The notes under the pieces: generated by a model | The model's input: the letters and a program-made list of their open reading frames with translations, nothing else | Databases searched by the model: none | Told to the model about the DNA's origin: nothing | Assembly (NCBI RefSeq): GCF_028640845.1 | Contig: NC_080541.1 | Location: 142,742,464-142,806,463, forward strand | Direction: 5' to 3' | From: Ahaetulla prasina | Taxonomy: Eukaryota; Chordata; Lepidosauria; Squamata; Colubridae | DNA: 64,000 bases | Translations under genes and position numbers: made by a program | In this document: piece by piece, positions 12,152-23,669 of the stretch | Numbering within the stretch: the first letter of the stretch is position 1 | How the letters are laid out: each line of letters starts with the position of its first letter

Positions 12152-12481
12152 AAACATGGTCCATTTGCAAATCCTCGGGCCAAATTCTTTTATGCATTTA
12201 ATTTCCCCAGAAGAGAGAAAACAAAACTCTGGGTCTGCAGCAAGATACAACTTCCAGTGTGCCAAATTAAAATAAATATGATGGAATGTAAATGTTTACT
12301 ATTTCAATGGCCAAACCAGAAAAAAATGTGAATTAAGCACCCATTACATGTTGCTTTTGTTTGTGTGGTGAAATGCAAAAACAAATGTTAATTCATGAAG
12401 GAAGCAAACAAAGAAAGACTGGAAGGATCACCCAAACGATAGAAAAGAGAAGAGCGTATATTATGGCACCATCAACCAGCT

Positions 12482-12999
12482 TGTCGTGTCCCACTCCTCC
12501 GCTGACGGCCGGGTCAGGGAAATCCGAATCAGGCGTGCCTCTGCAGCTCTGCCAAAGTCCTAGGAAAGTTCTCAAGGCAGGCAGGAGACCAGAAAGTGAC
12601 TTCAGCAAGATATGTTAGACTTTGCCTGACTCAGAGAATGCCAGAAAGCAGGTCCTTTATATAGGCCATGGGGTGTGGCTCCATGACTCAGCACTTATCC
12701 AGGCCTGCCTCCTTCCTTCTGTCGCCGCCTATCAATTCTTCTGGGCGAGGTCACTCCAGTCTGCAGCTGTTGGTAATTGACCTCCCTCAGGCTCACATGC
12801 TGTGGGGGAGGGGGAGGGGTCTAGTTGCTCCGTTTGCCTGGGCATGGAGCCAGAGCTGGGGGCTGGAGGTACTTCTTCCTCCTCAGCCTGTCTGGGCATG
12901 GAGTCAGGGCTGGGGCCGGGAGGCATACTAGGACATTCCCCAGCGTTTGGAAGCAGATAAGAAGGCCCTGGCTGCGGTGAAAGCGGACGAGACACAACA
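12482..12999 (-). mobile_element. Solo LTR of a retrovirus-like or Gypsy-like element
   Basis: The 518-bp block starts TGTCGTGTC and ends GACACAACA (TG...CA with inverted ends) and is flanked by a 5-bp duplication CAGCT (12477-12481 and 13000-13004). On the minus strand it contains GGCCTATATAAAGGACC, a TATA box, at about 12651-12667, so the element is oriented leftward. No gag/pol lies next to it; it looks like the product of LTR-LTR recombination. Class cannot be set from the LTR alone. The 5-bp duplication fits Gypsy or some endogenous retroviruses. Confidence 0.75.
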
Positions 13000-13219
13000 C
13001 AGCTGTTTAGATTGGATTTGACTTATCTGTACACCTATCAAGTCCTTCCTGAAAACATGGAATAGGCAGAGTAGTTTAATAATGTTAAAAGCATCACTGC
13101 AGAATGTATGCTGCTCCAAATAAAGCTGCCTTTTGCAACTGACTAATGGTGATTTTTGTCAATGCCAGCGGTCTTAAATGGTGCTTCTGATGTTTTGGAA
13201 CTGCACCCAAGATGCATAA

Positions 13220-13616
13220 TACAGGTAGTTCTCGACTTATGATCACAATTGAGCCCAAAATTTCTGTTGCTACGTAAGACATTTGTGAGTTTTGCCCCAT
13301 TTTATGACCTTTCTTGACAGTTGTTAAGTGAATCACTCCCACTGTTAAGTTAGTATCATGGCTGTTAAGTAAAACTGGTTCCCCCATGGACTTTGCTTGT
13401 CAGAAGGTCGTACAAGGTGATTGCATGATCATTGTATGATGATTGACACTGCAACCATCATAAATATAGTCAGCTGCCAAGCATCTGAATTTTTAATCAC
13501 ATGGCCATGGGGATGCTGCAGCGGTCATAAGTGCAAAAAATGGTCACAAGCCACTTTTTTCAGTGCCATTGTTAACTTTGACACTAAATGAACTGTAATA
13601 AGTCGAGGATTACATA
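13220..13616 (+). mobile_element. Palindromic TA-type MITE
   Basis: Starts CAGGTAGTTCTCGACTTATGATC and ends GTAATAAGTCGAGGATTACATATA, with the family interior ('gccccattttatgacc', 'gttaagtgaatcactcc', 'gccatggggatgctgca'). Confidence 0.7.
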
Positions 13617-13777
13617 TACTGTCACTTTCCTTTGCCACAGTTGTTCTACTTCTATTTTTAGGTCTTTACATTTTGTGATTTTCTCCAGTTCTCGCTCTCT
13701 TCTACCGTCTTCAGGTACTGCCACGTCCACTATCCAGACTTTTTTGGTATTTTTATCAACAATTGTTATGTCTAGGG
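13617..13777 (-). pseudogene. RLE-type (R4/R2-like) LINE, C-terminal endonuclease remnant, 3' half
   Basis: Minus-strand translation gives ALDITIVDKNTKKVWIVDVAVP, then EKITKCKDLKIEVEQLW. This resembles the restriction-like endonuclease of early-branching LINEs, whose hallmark is a PD..(D/E)xK-type core with 'IDVAVP' and 'EKYQDLK.E..RLW' following. Here the usual PD is ALD, so the copy is decayed. It is interrupted at 13777 by a hAT insertion and resumes at 14560. The clade (R4 rather than R2) is from memory of squamate elements. Confidence 0.5.
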
Positions 13778-14559
13778 CCGTGATGGCAAACCTATGGCCA
13801 CAGATGGCACGCGGAGCCCTCTCTGTGGGCACGCAAGCGGTTGCCCAGCTCAGCTCCATTGCACATGCTTGAGCACTTCCCGCCGGCCAGCTGATTTTCA
13901 CGTCTCAGCCCTGCAAGCTGGAGCTGAGCCGGAATAGCTCAGGCTGTAAAGAGCCTGTTATTAGAACACAGTGGCCTGCAATTACTGCAGGTTCAAGCCT
14001 GGCCCGAGGTTGACTCAGCCTTCCATCCTTTATAAGGTAGGTAAAATGAGGACCCAGATTGTTGGGGGGGCAATAAGTTGACTTTGTAAATATACAAATA
14101 GAATGAGACTATTGCCTTATACACTGTAAGCCGCCCTGAGTCTTCGGAGAAGGGCAGAATATAAATGTAAAAAAAAAAAAAAAAAATAAGCGTGCAGGTG
14201 GGGGGGGGCTACCTTTCTCCTCACTTCCTGCTGCCCCTGCCTTCCCAGATCTGTGGAAATGCCCCTCCCAGCGCTGTTTTGGAAGGTGAGGTTTTTTTTC
14301 TCCTCCCAGCCGTTTTGGGAGGCAAGGCTCCCCCCCCCCCCGTGCTGTTTTGGGATGTGAGGCCAAAAGGGGGGGGTCACACACGCATACATGGGGGGAG
14401 CGTGGGAGCATGCGTATGCATGGGGGGTCGTACACGCATGTGCAGGGGATGGGGCATGCAGGAGGAGCATTGCATTATGGGTGTGGGCACACACAAATGC
14501 GTGACAGCGCACGCACGCACGCTTTTGGCACCCGAGGAAAAAAAGGTTAGCCGTCACTG
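13778..14559 (+). mobile_element. hAT-type MITE ('gtgatggcaaacctatggc' family) carrying a SINE
   Basis: Ends CCGTGATGGCAAACC and GGTTAGCCGTCACTG, with a perfect 8-bp duplication GTCTAGGG at 13770-13777 and 14560-14567. The interior matches the copies at 19614 and 22721 ('ggcacgcggagccctctctgtgggcacgc'). A tRNA-derived SINE sits inside at about 13928-14186. G/C homopolymer-rich stretches produce the many overlapping frames at 14109-14596. Confidence 0.85.
13928..14186 (+). mobile_element. tRNA-derived SINE with L2-like 3' tail, nested in hAT
   Basis: Head 'atagctcaggctgtaaagagcctg...actgcaggttcaagcctgg', body 'ggttgactcagccttccatcctttataaggtaggtaaaatgaggaccc', tail 'taagccgccctgagtcttcggagaagggcagaatataaat' then (A)n. 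The tail matches the L2 3' end at 39840-39885. Other copies are at 52925 and 63290 (minus). Confidence 0.75.
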
Positions 14560-14910
14560 GTCTAGGGTGTTGCGAGGAAGATACTTCTCTGTTTGAATTC
14601 TAAAATCTCAAGGTGTACTTTCGCTTCTTCATTTTGTGTTACTTTGTCTATTTTGCAGCCCCGCCAGTTCTTCCTTGCAGGTGAGTGATAGTTCTTGTAG
14701 ATATTTCAATGAACTATTGTTGCTATTTGTTCATGCCGTTGTTTGTGATCAGTCTGTGAACAGCTAACTAAGTGGTCCACTGATTCTTCAGCTCCTTTAC
14801 AAGACATGGTATTTGCTGTCTGTTGCTGCCTTCTCAATTTTAGCTTTGTTTGCATTTGTCTTTAAGGCTTGGTCTTGTGAAGCCAGAATTAGCCCCTCTG
14901 TTTCTTCCTT
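14560..14910 (-). pseudogene. RLE-type LINE remnant, 5' half
   Basis: On the minus strand this continues the element split by the hAT at 13778. Recognisable blocks are LILASQDQALKTNANKAKIEK and, after frame breaks, 'HKQRHEQIATIVH'. They match the 'QALRTN.IKAKIDK' and 'YK.RHD.VA..IHW' blocks that precede the endonuclease in this LINE group. Stops and gaps show it is dead. Confidence 0.5.
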
Positions 14911-15075
14911 CAGCTTGCCTGCTCTTACCTATGGCCAAGCCCTGTTGCCTGTTAGGTTTTTTTTTTTTAATGTACTGGCCATGTACATATACTTTGCTAT
15001 ACTTTTTTCTTTTCTTCATTTGGTCTTCTTACAGACCAAAGTTTGGTCACTTTGGTATTTAGCAAGCGTTTATGG

Positions 15076-15336
15076 CAGGGGTGAAATGCTCCCGGTTTGG
15101 CCCGGTTCAGCCGAACCGGTAGCGATGACGGCCGGTGGTTCGGAGAACCAGTAGTGATGGCAGCTCAAGACTCTGCCTACCCATCTGGTCATCATTACTT
15201 CCTGGTTTTAACCAGGAACTAACATGTTTTTTACCCTCTGAGCATGCACAGAAGGGTTTGTGCATGTGCAGAGGGTCAGTGCGCGGGGCGCCTACACTTC
15301 CAAACCGGTAGGGAAGGTAAGTAGATTTCACCCCTG
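15076..15336 (+). mobile_element. hAT-type MITE, variant with terminal 'aaggtaagt'
   Basis: TIRs CAGGGGTGAAATG and GATTTCACCCCTG with a perfect 8-bp duplication GTTTATGG (15068-15075, 15337-15344). The interior includes 'cggttcagccgaaccggtagcgatgacggc' and 'tacttcctggttttaaccagg'. Close relatives at 47174 and 61770. Confidence 0.85.
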
Positions 15337-15600
15337 GTTTATGGTATACCGGAAAGCTGTGGAGAGGGTGGTGAGGACGGCAGAAAAGATTATTGGAAGT
15401 TTACCCCCTTCTGTCCAGGACATGGCATATAAGGGATGCTTGAGCAGGGTCCACAGGATTGTCTGGGTTGCTACACCTCCTCTTCATGACCTGTTTTCCT
15501 TTTTAAATTATGGGAAGAGGCTTCATGGTATCCGAAGCAGAACATCTAGATTCAGTCAGTTTTGTTCCATATAGCATCAACCATGTGAACTCTCAAGTTT
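15337..15600 (+). pseudogene. CR1/L3-type LINE ORF2 C-terminal fragment
   Basis: Plus-strand translation YRKAVERVVRTAEKIIGSLPPS..D..Y.GCLSR and HDLFSFLNYGKRLHGIRSRT resembles the C-terminus of the Snake1-like elements, where the 17.1-kb copy has a similar RTAEKTIATNLPSIEDLY. The hAT at 15076 has inserted at its left edge. Short and decayed. Confidence 0.45.
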
Positions 15601-16031
15601 CCTCTTTCCGCTATGCATTCAAAACAGATAGTGATTAATATATAAGTTTTCTTCCAGTAGTCCTGCAGTTGCTGGCCTTGACTACTCAGCCAACAGTACT
15701 GAGCCCTGTAAGCCCATTTGTCACCAGATGTCCAGAAAATCCAACAAGTAGCACAGTCCTTATTGACCCAGGGGACAACCCATCTGATATGGGTCTCGGT
15801 AAATTACTGTGTATCTCCCCATTTCGTTTATGGGAGAACCACTCTTTGTTCCGCTCCTTTGATGAGACCTGTCCAAAATGGTTGAGCCTCTGGCATAGCT
15901 CCCGTCTTCCTTAGAGCACAGAAACCCACAACTACATCAAGGCAATGCATCACTGAGGGATTATTATATTTGCAGATTCTCAAAAAGCAATAGTTATAAG
16001 ACTTCAGATATATGAAGGTTTTTGAATGCAT

Positions 16032-16032
<1 letters not shown>

Positions 16033-16065
<33 letters not shown>
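16033..16065 (+). repeat. (GA)n microsatellite
   Basis: About 16 GA dinucleotides. Confidence 0.95.
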
Positions 16066-16068
<3 letters not shown>

Positions 16069-16249
16069 TTCTGTAACTACGCTGTTATAGCTGTATTTAT
16101 TCAGAAGACATGAGACATGATTGACAAAAGATATAATTGAGATACCTGTCTACAAGAGTGGGGAGGAAGAGAGATTTTCTTAAGTATTACTGTAAACACC
16201 AATAAAATAGAGTAGCATTCACAACAGGTTTAAACTTAACACGATTTAC

Positions 16250-16581
16250 CTGTGTGGACGGCTGTCACTTTTCCTGTTTTTCTGGGGATATTCTTCAATG
16301 ACACCTTGAAATACAGGTCCTGGAGACTGATTAGATTGGGTGTATGGCAACATTCTCATGTTGTTGAAGACTTCACATGACCCAAGAAGAAGAGTTCCCT
16401 TTTTTTTTCTCGGAAGGGTACCATGGATAGAAACATCTTGATGGGTACTAGAATGAAGTTCATCAGCCAGAACGGGTTTGCTGCTCAACAGATCCATGGA
16501 AGAGGCCAAGGGAAATTCATGGTTCAACTGCATATCCCGTGGAAGACTTGCAAACTTCCCAGCTGCTATCATTCTTTAAGT
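16250..16581 (-). CDS. BCAR3: BCAR3 first coding exon (N-terminal part of protein)
   Basis: Seen: on the minus strand a polypyrimidine tract and TTTTCTAG acceptor end at 16582. The exon opens ACT TAA AGA ATG, so a stop sits in frame just before the start at 16572-16570. About 107 codons follow, ending at CACAG|GTAAATC (last exon base 16250), a phase-2 donor. The peptide contains AGKFASLPR, FPLASSMDLLSS and DVSIHGTLPRKKKG, which I recognise as the N-terminus of vertebrate BCAR3. An extra Ile follows Met1, and the second half (residues about 58-108) has diverged. Known: BCAR3 (NSP2) is a cytoplasmic adaptor with an SH2 domain and a catalytically inactive CDC25/RasGEF-like domain that binds p130Cas (BCAR1) in adhesion and migration signalling. 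Those domains lie in later exons, not seen here. Inference: the upstream stop makes this the translation-start exon, joined to a non-coding exon 1 near 33.04 kb. Confidence 0.9.
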
Positions 16582-17044
16582 CTAGAAAACAAAAATAGAA
16601 CATACTGGGCATTACGAAACATGGAAGCCTTCTTGTTCTATGAAAGTAAAACAAATGAGGGTTTACAGACACAATACCTTAAATAAAAACATTTTTTGGA
16701 GGAGAATGTACTGGCCTCCCCATAAGACTATGGAGACTACAAGAATGTGGAAGTGAGCAGCAATGAATAGGAACCCAGCCGTTTACACCAAGCCAATTGC
16801 TCTCATTTTCCCCAGCACTCACTGTCTGCTGGATTGAGATTACTACAGTAAATGATTAAAGGCTTTAACCGTCTTATTCCTTCTGGGATTTCAAGAAAAT
16901 TATTCCTGAACTGCTATAAGCAGCCAAGAAAGAGCAATCTTGATTAGTATCGCTAGTGGAGCAGGCAATCTATTAGTAGCTGAAGAACAGCCTATGAGGG
17001 CCACTGGGGGGGTGTTTGATCAGTATCTCCCTTTTCCAGTTCAA

Positions 17045-18119
17045 CATAGGAATTATTGAATCTGTCATCTGCACATCTGTAACTGTCTGGTTTGGTTCTG
17101 CAACCCAATAAGACAGACACAGACTTCAGAGGATAATTAGAACTGCAGAAAAAACAATTGCTACCAACCTGCCTTCCATTGAGGACCTGTATACTGCACG
17201 AATCAAAAAGAGGGCTGTAAAAATATTTACAGATCCCTCACATCCTGGACATAAACTGTTTCAACTCCTACCCTCAAAATGACGCTATAGAGCACTGCAC
17301 ACAGAACAACTAGACACAAGAACAGTTTTTTTCCCAAACACCATCACTCTGCTAAACAAATAATTCCCTCAACACTGTCAAACTATTTACTAAATCTGCA
17401 CTACTATTAATCTTCTCATCGTTCTCATCACCCATCTCCTTCCACTTATGACTGTAACTTTGTTGCTTATATCCTTATGATTTATACTGATATTGTTTCC
17501 TGATTGCTTAATTGTAGCCTATGACTGTCATTAAGCATTGTATCATTAAGTGTTAAATTTGTACCCTATGACTATCATTAAGTGTTGTAAGTGTTGTACC
17601 TTATTTTATTTATTTATTTATTTATTTATTTGATTTTTATACCGCCCTTCTCCTGAAGGACTCAGGGCGGTTTACAGCCAACATAAGAACAATTTTATAA
17701 ATAGAATTAAAAATATTTTAAAAATCTTATTCAATTTGGCTAACCCCATTTAAAAACTATAATAGAGAAATGATAAAAAACCCCAATTAAAAACCGTAGT
17801 GTATTAGGCCAGCCCTGCGCGGTAAAACAGAAAGGTCTTGAGTTCACAGCGGAAGGTCTGGAGGTCGGGGAGTAATCGTAACCTCAGAGGAAGCTCATTC
17901 CAGAGGGTAGGTTTACTATTTATTTCCAATAATCCATATATTATTTATATTGATATATTGACCATTATTTGTGTTGAAAATGTTGTACCTTGATGAAGGT
18001 AACGTTTCTTTTATGTGCACTGAGAGGATATGCACCAAGACAAATTCCTTGTGTGTCTAATCACACTTGGCCAATAAAAAAATCTGTTCTATTCTATTCT
18101 ATTCTATTCTATTCTATTT
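17045..18119 (+). mobile_element. Snake1-like CR1-L3 LINE 3' region with (ATTCT)n tail
   Basis: The decayed coding end reads 'LPSIEDLYTARIKKRAVKIF' and 'HPGHKLFQLLPS'. It is followed by a 3' UTR with repeated 'ctatgactgtcattaagtgttg' and the conserved terminus 'gcaccaagacaaattccttgtgtgtctaatcacacttggccaataaa', then about 6-7 ATTCT units at 18086-18119. It is interrupted at about 17603-17910 by an L2 3' fragment. Known: such tails are reported as seeds of AATAG microsatellites in snakes. Confidence 0.8.
17603..17910 (-). mobile_element. L2 3'-end fragment nested in a Snake1-like element
   Basis: (ATTT)n then 'taccgcccttctcctgaaggactcagggcggtttacag', the L2 3' hairpin in inverse orientation. 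Then comes decayed C-terminal coding ('cttgagttcacagcggaaggtc...aggaagctcattccagaggg'). Severely 5' truncated. Confidence 0.8.
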
Positions 18120-19613
18120 ATCAGTCAAATCAGATTTTAGGACAATCTAAAGAATAGTTTTAGGCATTCACAGAAAAATAGTTAGACTTAAAATCCAGGT
18201 TGTCACTACATTTGCCATCACACTTTCAATCAACCCTAACATATTCAGCCATTATGTAGAAGTAGGTGATGAAAGCAAAATGGGAAACTTCATAACTACT
18301 TGTTGACATCTTTTCCTCAGTCTCGTGCATTTATAATAGTTATCGCTTACCCAATAAAGCAAACGGAGAAGGTATACACAGTACTGTATCCAAATCATTT
18401 TTGATACCCAGCATGGGACCAGCTCTGATCACCAACTGCAAGTTTACTCTAGTTCTAACCAACAATATAGCATTTTATGTATTGCTTTGCCACAAAAGCA
18501 GCAGTTTTAGACCAGTCACTGTGTGTTGCAAATTGTGCCAGGATTAGTGTCTCAAAAACACACCTGCAGAAGCATTTCAGGAAGTTAGGATATTTTTTAC
18601 CCACAACATTTCTCTTTCTAATTGTTATTTAATGCCCCAAGTTCTAAAGCAGGTCAAACTTCAGCCAGGAATCATTAACTTCAACAAAGGTGTCAGAGAT
18701 GACTGATATCGTACAGATAATCCTCAATTTAAGAGATTAGCAGTATAAACTTGGCAAAGGGTGCCACTTGGGGGGGAAAAAAAACCTTCTTTCAGTAGCA
18801 TAAGAATAATCCCTGTATTTCAGAAAGATCTACTGAGACAGAAACAGTTAACTGGAAGTCTTGTTTGTGGCTCCTTTGAGTTAAGGACATGTCGTTGCAG
18901 TTGTCTTGGCAGTAATATGGAAATGCTTTGCCAAAGTCTGCTTCTTCAAGGATATTTGTCAACTTCCCTGTCTAGTCTACAGTTTGGCATTCTCTGGCAG
19001 CCTCCCATCTACCTACTAACCAGGCCTGACCCTGCTTAGCTTCCAGGTTCAGCTAAAATAAGCCAAGGGCTGTTACCTACTGACAAGCTTAGGGTATATC
19101 TAAATATCATCATCATAAGAATAATGTATCAAAAAATATTTTAAACCTTGGGACTTGGGTAACAAGAAGTGGAATTCTATTCATGAGTTGGAATAGTTTT
19201 TCTACTCAGAAAGGGTAAAACAAACCTGCATTATTGGAATGGCTTTTTTATAACAGATGCAAATTGAAGGGACCTTAAAATAAGATTGTAAGAGAGAAAT
19301 CAGTTGTAATAACTTGAATGGAAACAAAAGAGTCACAGCAAGGACTTATGACAGGATGTTCCACTTGGCGGGTATCTTCCAGAGAAAGAACCTTTTCATT
19401 GTAGCGTATCAATCATGAGGTTCTCTTGTGTCCACTTTATGGCATTTTAATTTGGGGTGTTGGATGTTGATACTGATTTTACATTTTAAGCAATTTTTGA
19501 GAATTTAGGAATAGCATACATACTTTTGAAGGTTATCATGTGAAGCACTTTATTATTTTGGTTTTGTAACCTTTCAGATGTTTGGAAGTTATGTAAGTGT
19601 TAATGAAATAGAT

Positions 19614-19943
19614 CCATGATGGAGAACCTATGGCACATGTGCCAGAGGTGGCACGCAGTGCCCTCTCTGTGGGCACCCGAACTGTCGCCCCAGTTCAGCC
19701 CCACCGCGCATGCGCGCGCGCCTCCTGCCACCCAGCTGGTCTTCAGGTCTCTGCCGCATATGCGCGGGGGTGGGGGCGTGCAGGGGGACGCATGTGCATG
19801 CACGGGGTGGAGCACATGCAGGGGGCCGCACGTGCATGCGCACGTGCAGGGGTGGGGCAGGTGTGCGGGGGAGTGCACGCGCATTGCATTTTGGGAGTTC
19901 AGGTGCTTTGGGCACTCGGTCCAGAAAAGGTTAGTCATCACTG
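19614..19943 (+). mobile_element. hAT-type MITE ('gtgatggcaaacctatggc' family)
   Basis: Ends CCATGATGGAGAACC and GGTTAGTCATCACTG with a perfect 8-bp duplication AAATAGAT (19606-19613, 19944-19951). The interior 'gaggtggcacgcagtgccctctctgtgggcacccg' matches 13778. The GC-rich overlapping frames here are not genes. Confidence 0.85.
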
Positions 19944-20524
19944 AAATAGATCATCAGAGTTAGCTACGGTAAGAGTCATGTACAGGAATAATATCCTCAA
20001 AATATTTTTCTCTTCCTGCTAAAAATAAATAAGGACATTTTTAACATTTATTCCAGAAACCTGTTTAGGAATCATCTGTTTCCTCTGCAGATTCCCATGT
20101 CTTAGTGAATTATCTATACAAGTAATAAACAGTCTCCCAGATGCAAAGTAAAAGCTGAGTAATTAACATAGCAATTATCTATGTATCCCACCCTGGAACT
20201 GGCTTCCAGAGAAACCTATGTAGAATTGAAACAGCTTGACAAAAAAAAAAAAGACCTGTGCCTTTGGAAAGAGACACTGAGATGCTAATCTTAAATGTTA
20301 TCCTTGTTGAAGAAAAGAAAAGCACTCTTTCTCCCCCCACCCACTTCAAACTCAGGGCTACATTTCATCTTGACTGGTGTGTTGGTAGTTGTCTGCTAAA
20401 CATGGAGGGGGACTATTCATTGTTAATGCCACATTAAAAATTAAAACTAAAGGCAACTTTTGCAGTTGTTCTGGCAGTTGCATGCGCCAAGTCTGGGGAA
20501 CTACATGTGATTCTGTAGCAATCA

Positions 20525-21062
20525 GGGTGGATAAAAATCAATGGTGTTTTTTTAAAAAAAATTAAAAAATCAGATTTTTTAAAATTTAAATTGGATTTTT
20601 TATCGAATTTATTTTAATAAAATGCTTTTGGAGTAAAAATCTACCTAAAGATAGTTTTCTATTTAAGATACATTAATAATTTAGTTTATTCAGCAGGAAT
20701 AGAATAGAATAGATTTTTTTATTGGCCAAGTGTGATTGGACACACAAGGAATTTGTCTTGGTGCAGATGCTCTCAGTGTACATAAAAGAAAAGATGGGTT
20801 CATCAAGGTACAACATTTACAACACAAATGATGGTCAATATATCAATATAAATCATAAGGATTGCCAGCAACAAAGTTACAGTCATACAGTCATAAGTGG
20901 AAAGAGAAATGGAGCTTAGTTATGTAGCATGAGGCTGTATATTCTGCAACATTGGGACTGTCAGTGAGTCAGCAGCAGGTCAGAGGAGCCGCTGCGGGAC
21001 AGATATGAGAGTTGCCCTTTAAAAATTATGATTTAAATCGAGCTGGTTTAAATCAAGCCTTT
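20525..21062. mobile_element. Possible AT-rich inverted-repeat element split by a Snake1-like insertion
   Basis: The left part 'agggtggataaaaatcaatggtg...aaaatcagattttttaaaatttaaattgg' and right part 'attatgatttaaatcgagctggtttaaatcaagcc' carry repeated AAATC/GATTT palindromes. They flank the element at 20698-20915. Superfamily unknown. Confidence 0.35.
20698..20915 (-). mobile_element. Snake1-like CR1-L3 3' end with short (AATAG)n tail
   Basis: (AATAG)3 followed by 'tttttattggccaagtgtgattggacacacaaggaatttgtcttggtgca' and 'agtgtacataaaagaaaag', the minus-strand form of the 17.0-kb terminus. 5' truncated. Confidence 0.8.
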
Positions 21063-22720
21063 TTACTAGTGACACTACTAGTGGCAATTTAAGACTCTTG
21101 GCTTCAATGATTCCTTTTGCATGCTGTACATCACTCCTAGAGCAAACCAATAACCAATGAAAAAGATGCTGGTAGATACTTTAGCGATACCTCCAACAAG
21201 CATAAGTTGTAGCTTTTGCTATGTCTGAGAAGTGTAGACATTACCGATTTTGCAGCTTCAAACTTTAAAATGCAAGGAAAGCAGGGTCTTCAGAAAGAAG
21301 TACTGCTTAACAACAGTAAAAAGGTAGGAAATATTCTTTTTTTCTTCCCCTGCCAGGGAAAGCTTAGTCAAACAACTTCAAAGGATGGATCAAGATGTGG
21401 GAGGGTTTTCTTACAAAGAGATATGGAAATGAGCCTCTGGATGCCCCAGGTTTGCTGATGTGCCATACCCAGAGTACAAAGTTGCTAGCTCTGCAAACCA
21501 TATAGCTTCAGGCTATTTTCCTTGGCAGACGGGATTATCTGTCAGTTCTTTATATGACAAAAATTATAATGAGGTCTATTAGGGTTGCCAGTTTTGAATC
21601 AGCCCCTAAAGTTCTGCTTTTTACAGCAGCTGGATCAGCCAACATTTATTAAAGGGCAATGTTAAACTACTATTGTTTTCTATACATCAGTTGTTTTTAA
21701 AGAGGCGGAAGAAAATCAGTTTTCTTATTTTGGTTCATCTCCAGTTAACCTTGTGGCTTGCACTATCCATTCATGAGGAATCCAAATTTCTATACACACT
21801 TTCTATTTTATAATCCAAATGAATTGGCAACCTTTATGACTTCTTTTATTTGTAAATTACTTTTACGAAAGTTGAAATTGTTATTTTCCCAGAATGACCC
21901 AAATATTTTCTGAGCTCAATTTTAGAGAAGGCCATGGTAAAGAAGCACCAAACCAAAGTAAATGAAAAAGTAGATATCACCATGCCTGTTTGATCAGACA
22001 ATGTAACCAAAAGACATCTGGAAATTTTTGCTTCAGCTAAATCAAAAAAAATCTTTCATCAATTCTGACAGAGTAATAGTACTCATTTTTTTTAAGAAGG
22101 TTATTGATTAACCATAATAAACAGAGTCTAATGTTTGGAGTCAAGTTTCATTAATAAATGCTTTTATTAATTAGTATGATGATTTTGGAGAAATTGACTC
22201 ATGGTAGACATCAAAACTAAGAACATAGAGGCCTTAATTAAGTCTGACAAGACTCTGAAATAATTAAATTCAGTCACATCCAGTGGGTTCCATGAAGTCA
22301 TTCTTTACATATTATGAATCACTAAATCCTATGTAATTACATTTTGTACTTTTTTCAAATCTGATTTGTAAACATTGGCAATACTGTAGTTCAGTTACTA
22401 TGGTTGGTAGGAGTTTGCAACATTTAACCCTCATTTGTTTAAATGAGATAACCATTTCCTTGTTATCTTTGGCCATTATTTAGGCAATAGAGACATTAGG
22501 TGATAGAGGTCATTCCACTGATTACAACAGACAAAGTTGCTTAAAGTAAACCAGAATATCATAACCCAAGGAATACTTAACACTATTATCTTTGGAATCT
22601 TTTCTTTATATTGTCTGGAAACTGGAACATTCCTAATATAGAACTTTTCTGCTATTCTTTATTCAAATTTCCTACAAGAAGGAATATCCGTCTTCTTGGG
22701 ACCACATGGTTGGCCTAGGG

Positions 22721-23109
22721 CAGTAATGGCTAACCTTTTTGCTGTCCCATGCCAAAAGCGGAGGGAGCACAAGGGGTCGTGTGCGCGTGCCCACACCCAT
22801 AATTCAATGCACCCCACCCTCCTGCTCATGCGTGCATGACGCCCCGCGCTCCCCCTGCTTTTGGCACGTGATGGTACAGTGGGCCCGGTAGGCCTGTTTT
22901 TTGCCCTCCCCAGGGGCTTTCTAGAATCCTGGGGAGAGCCAAAACGGCCTTCCCCATCCCCCAGAAGGCCCTCTGGAGGCCAGAAACGTCCCATTTCCTG
23001 ACTTCTGGTGGGCCCAGAAGGCTCAAAAGTCAGCTGGCCAGCATGCGCATGCACTCTGGAGCTGAGCTAGGGTAACACTTGCGTGCCCACAGATATGGCT
23101 CCATCACGG
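22721..23109 (-). mobile_element. hAT-type MITE ('gtgatggcaaacctatggc' family), inverse
   Basis: Starts CAGTAATGGCTAACCTTTT and ends 'gcccacagatatggctccatcacggc', with flanks GCCTAGGG (22713-22720) and CCCTAGGG (23110-23117), 7 of 8 bases alike. The GC-rich interior has repeated 'ccagaaggcc' motifs. Confidence 0.75.
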
Positions 23110-23669
23110 CCCTAGGGTTTGGCCATGCAACACCATTTAGATTCCCCAAAGGTGCCCAAGGACTTTGAAAGAGATGTGCAGCATTAAAATATTGCAAAAT
23201 CTCATATAGCAATAGGATCATCTTTTAATACCTTGGCAACCTTGTGAGAGATGAAAATTTACTGATTTTTAATTTTGGCAGAGTGCCTAAGCCATCATAT
23301 GAGATTAGCCACTAGAATGTTCCTGAAAAACTGAAGGCTCAGGGAAGGACTTGGGCACAATCAGAAATATAGTACTGTTGAAATTAAGTAAAACCAAACA
23401 AAGCTGAGCTAATCAAAACCTGGGGTCTCTGTGTAAATTGGTGGGCTTTTTCTTTAAAAAAAAAACTTATATAAAAATACTGTGAGCAAGGTTAAAGAAA
23501 GGAGAAGACAGAAGTTCTACCAGCCAAGAAGATAAGCATTTGTCCATATAATCAGTCAAACTTAGTTCAATGGTAAAGTACCAAATTAATATGACATAAA
23601 TATAAATTAATCAATACAACTTTTGCTTGGTCAGTTGATATTGCGAATACCTGTTGGACCAGACCGAAT

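Noticed and set aside
14109..14596. Cluster of Cys/His-rich frames on both strands
   Set aside because: They lie in a G/C homopolymer-rich hAT MITE; the same kind of frames appears in the sister MITE at 19600-19960.
1..16249. Next BCAR3 exons (SH2 domain) on the minus strand
   Set aside because: I looked for SH2-type frames and BCAR3-like peptides among the minus-strand frames and found none; the next exon is probably beyond the left edge or too short to recognise.
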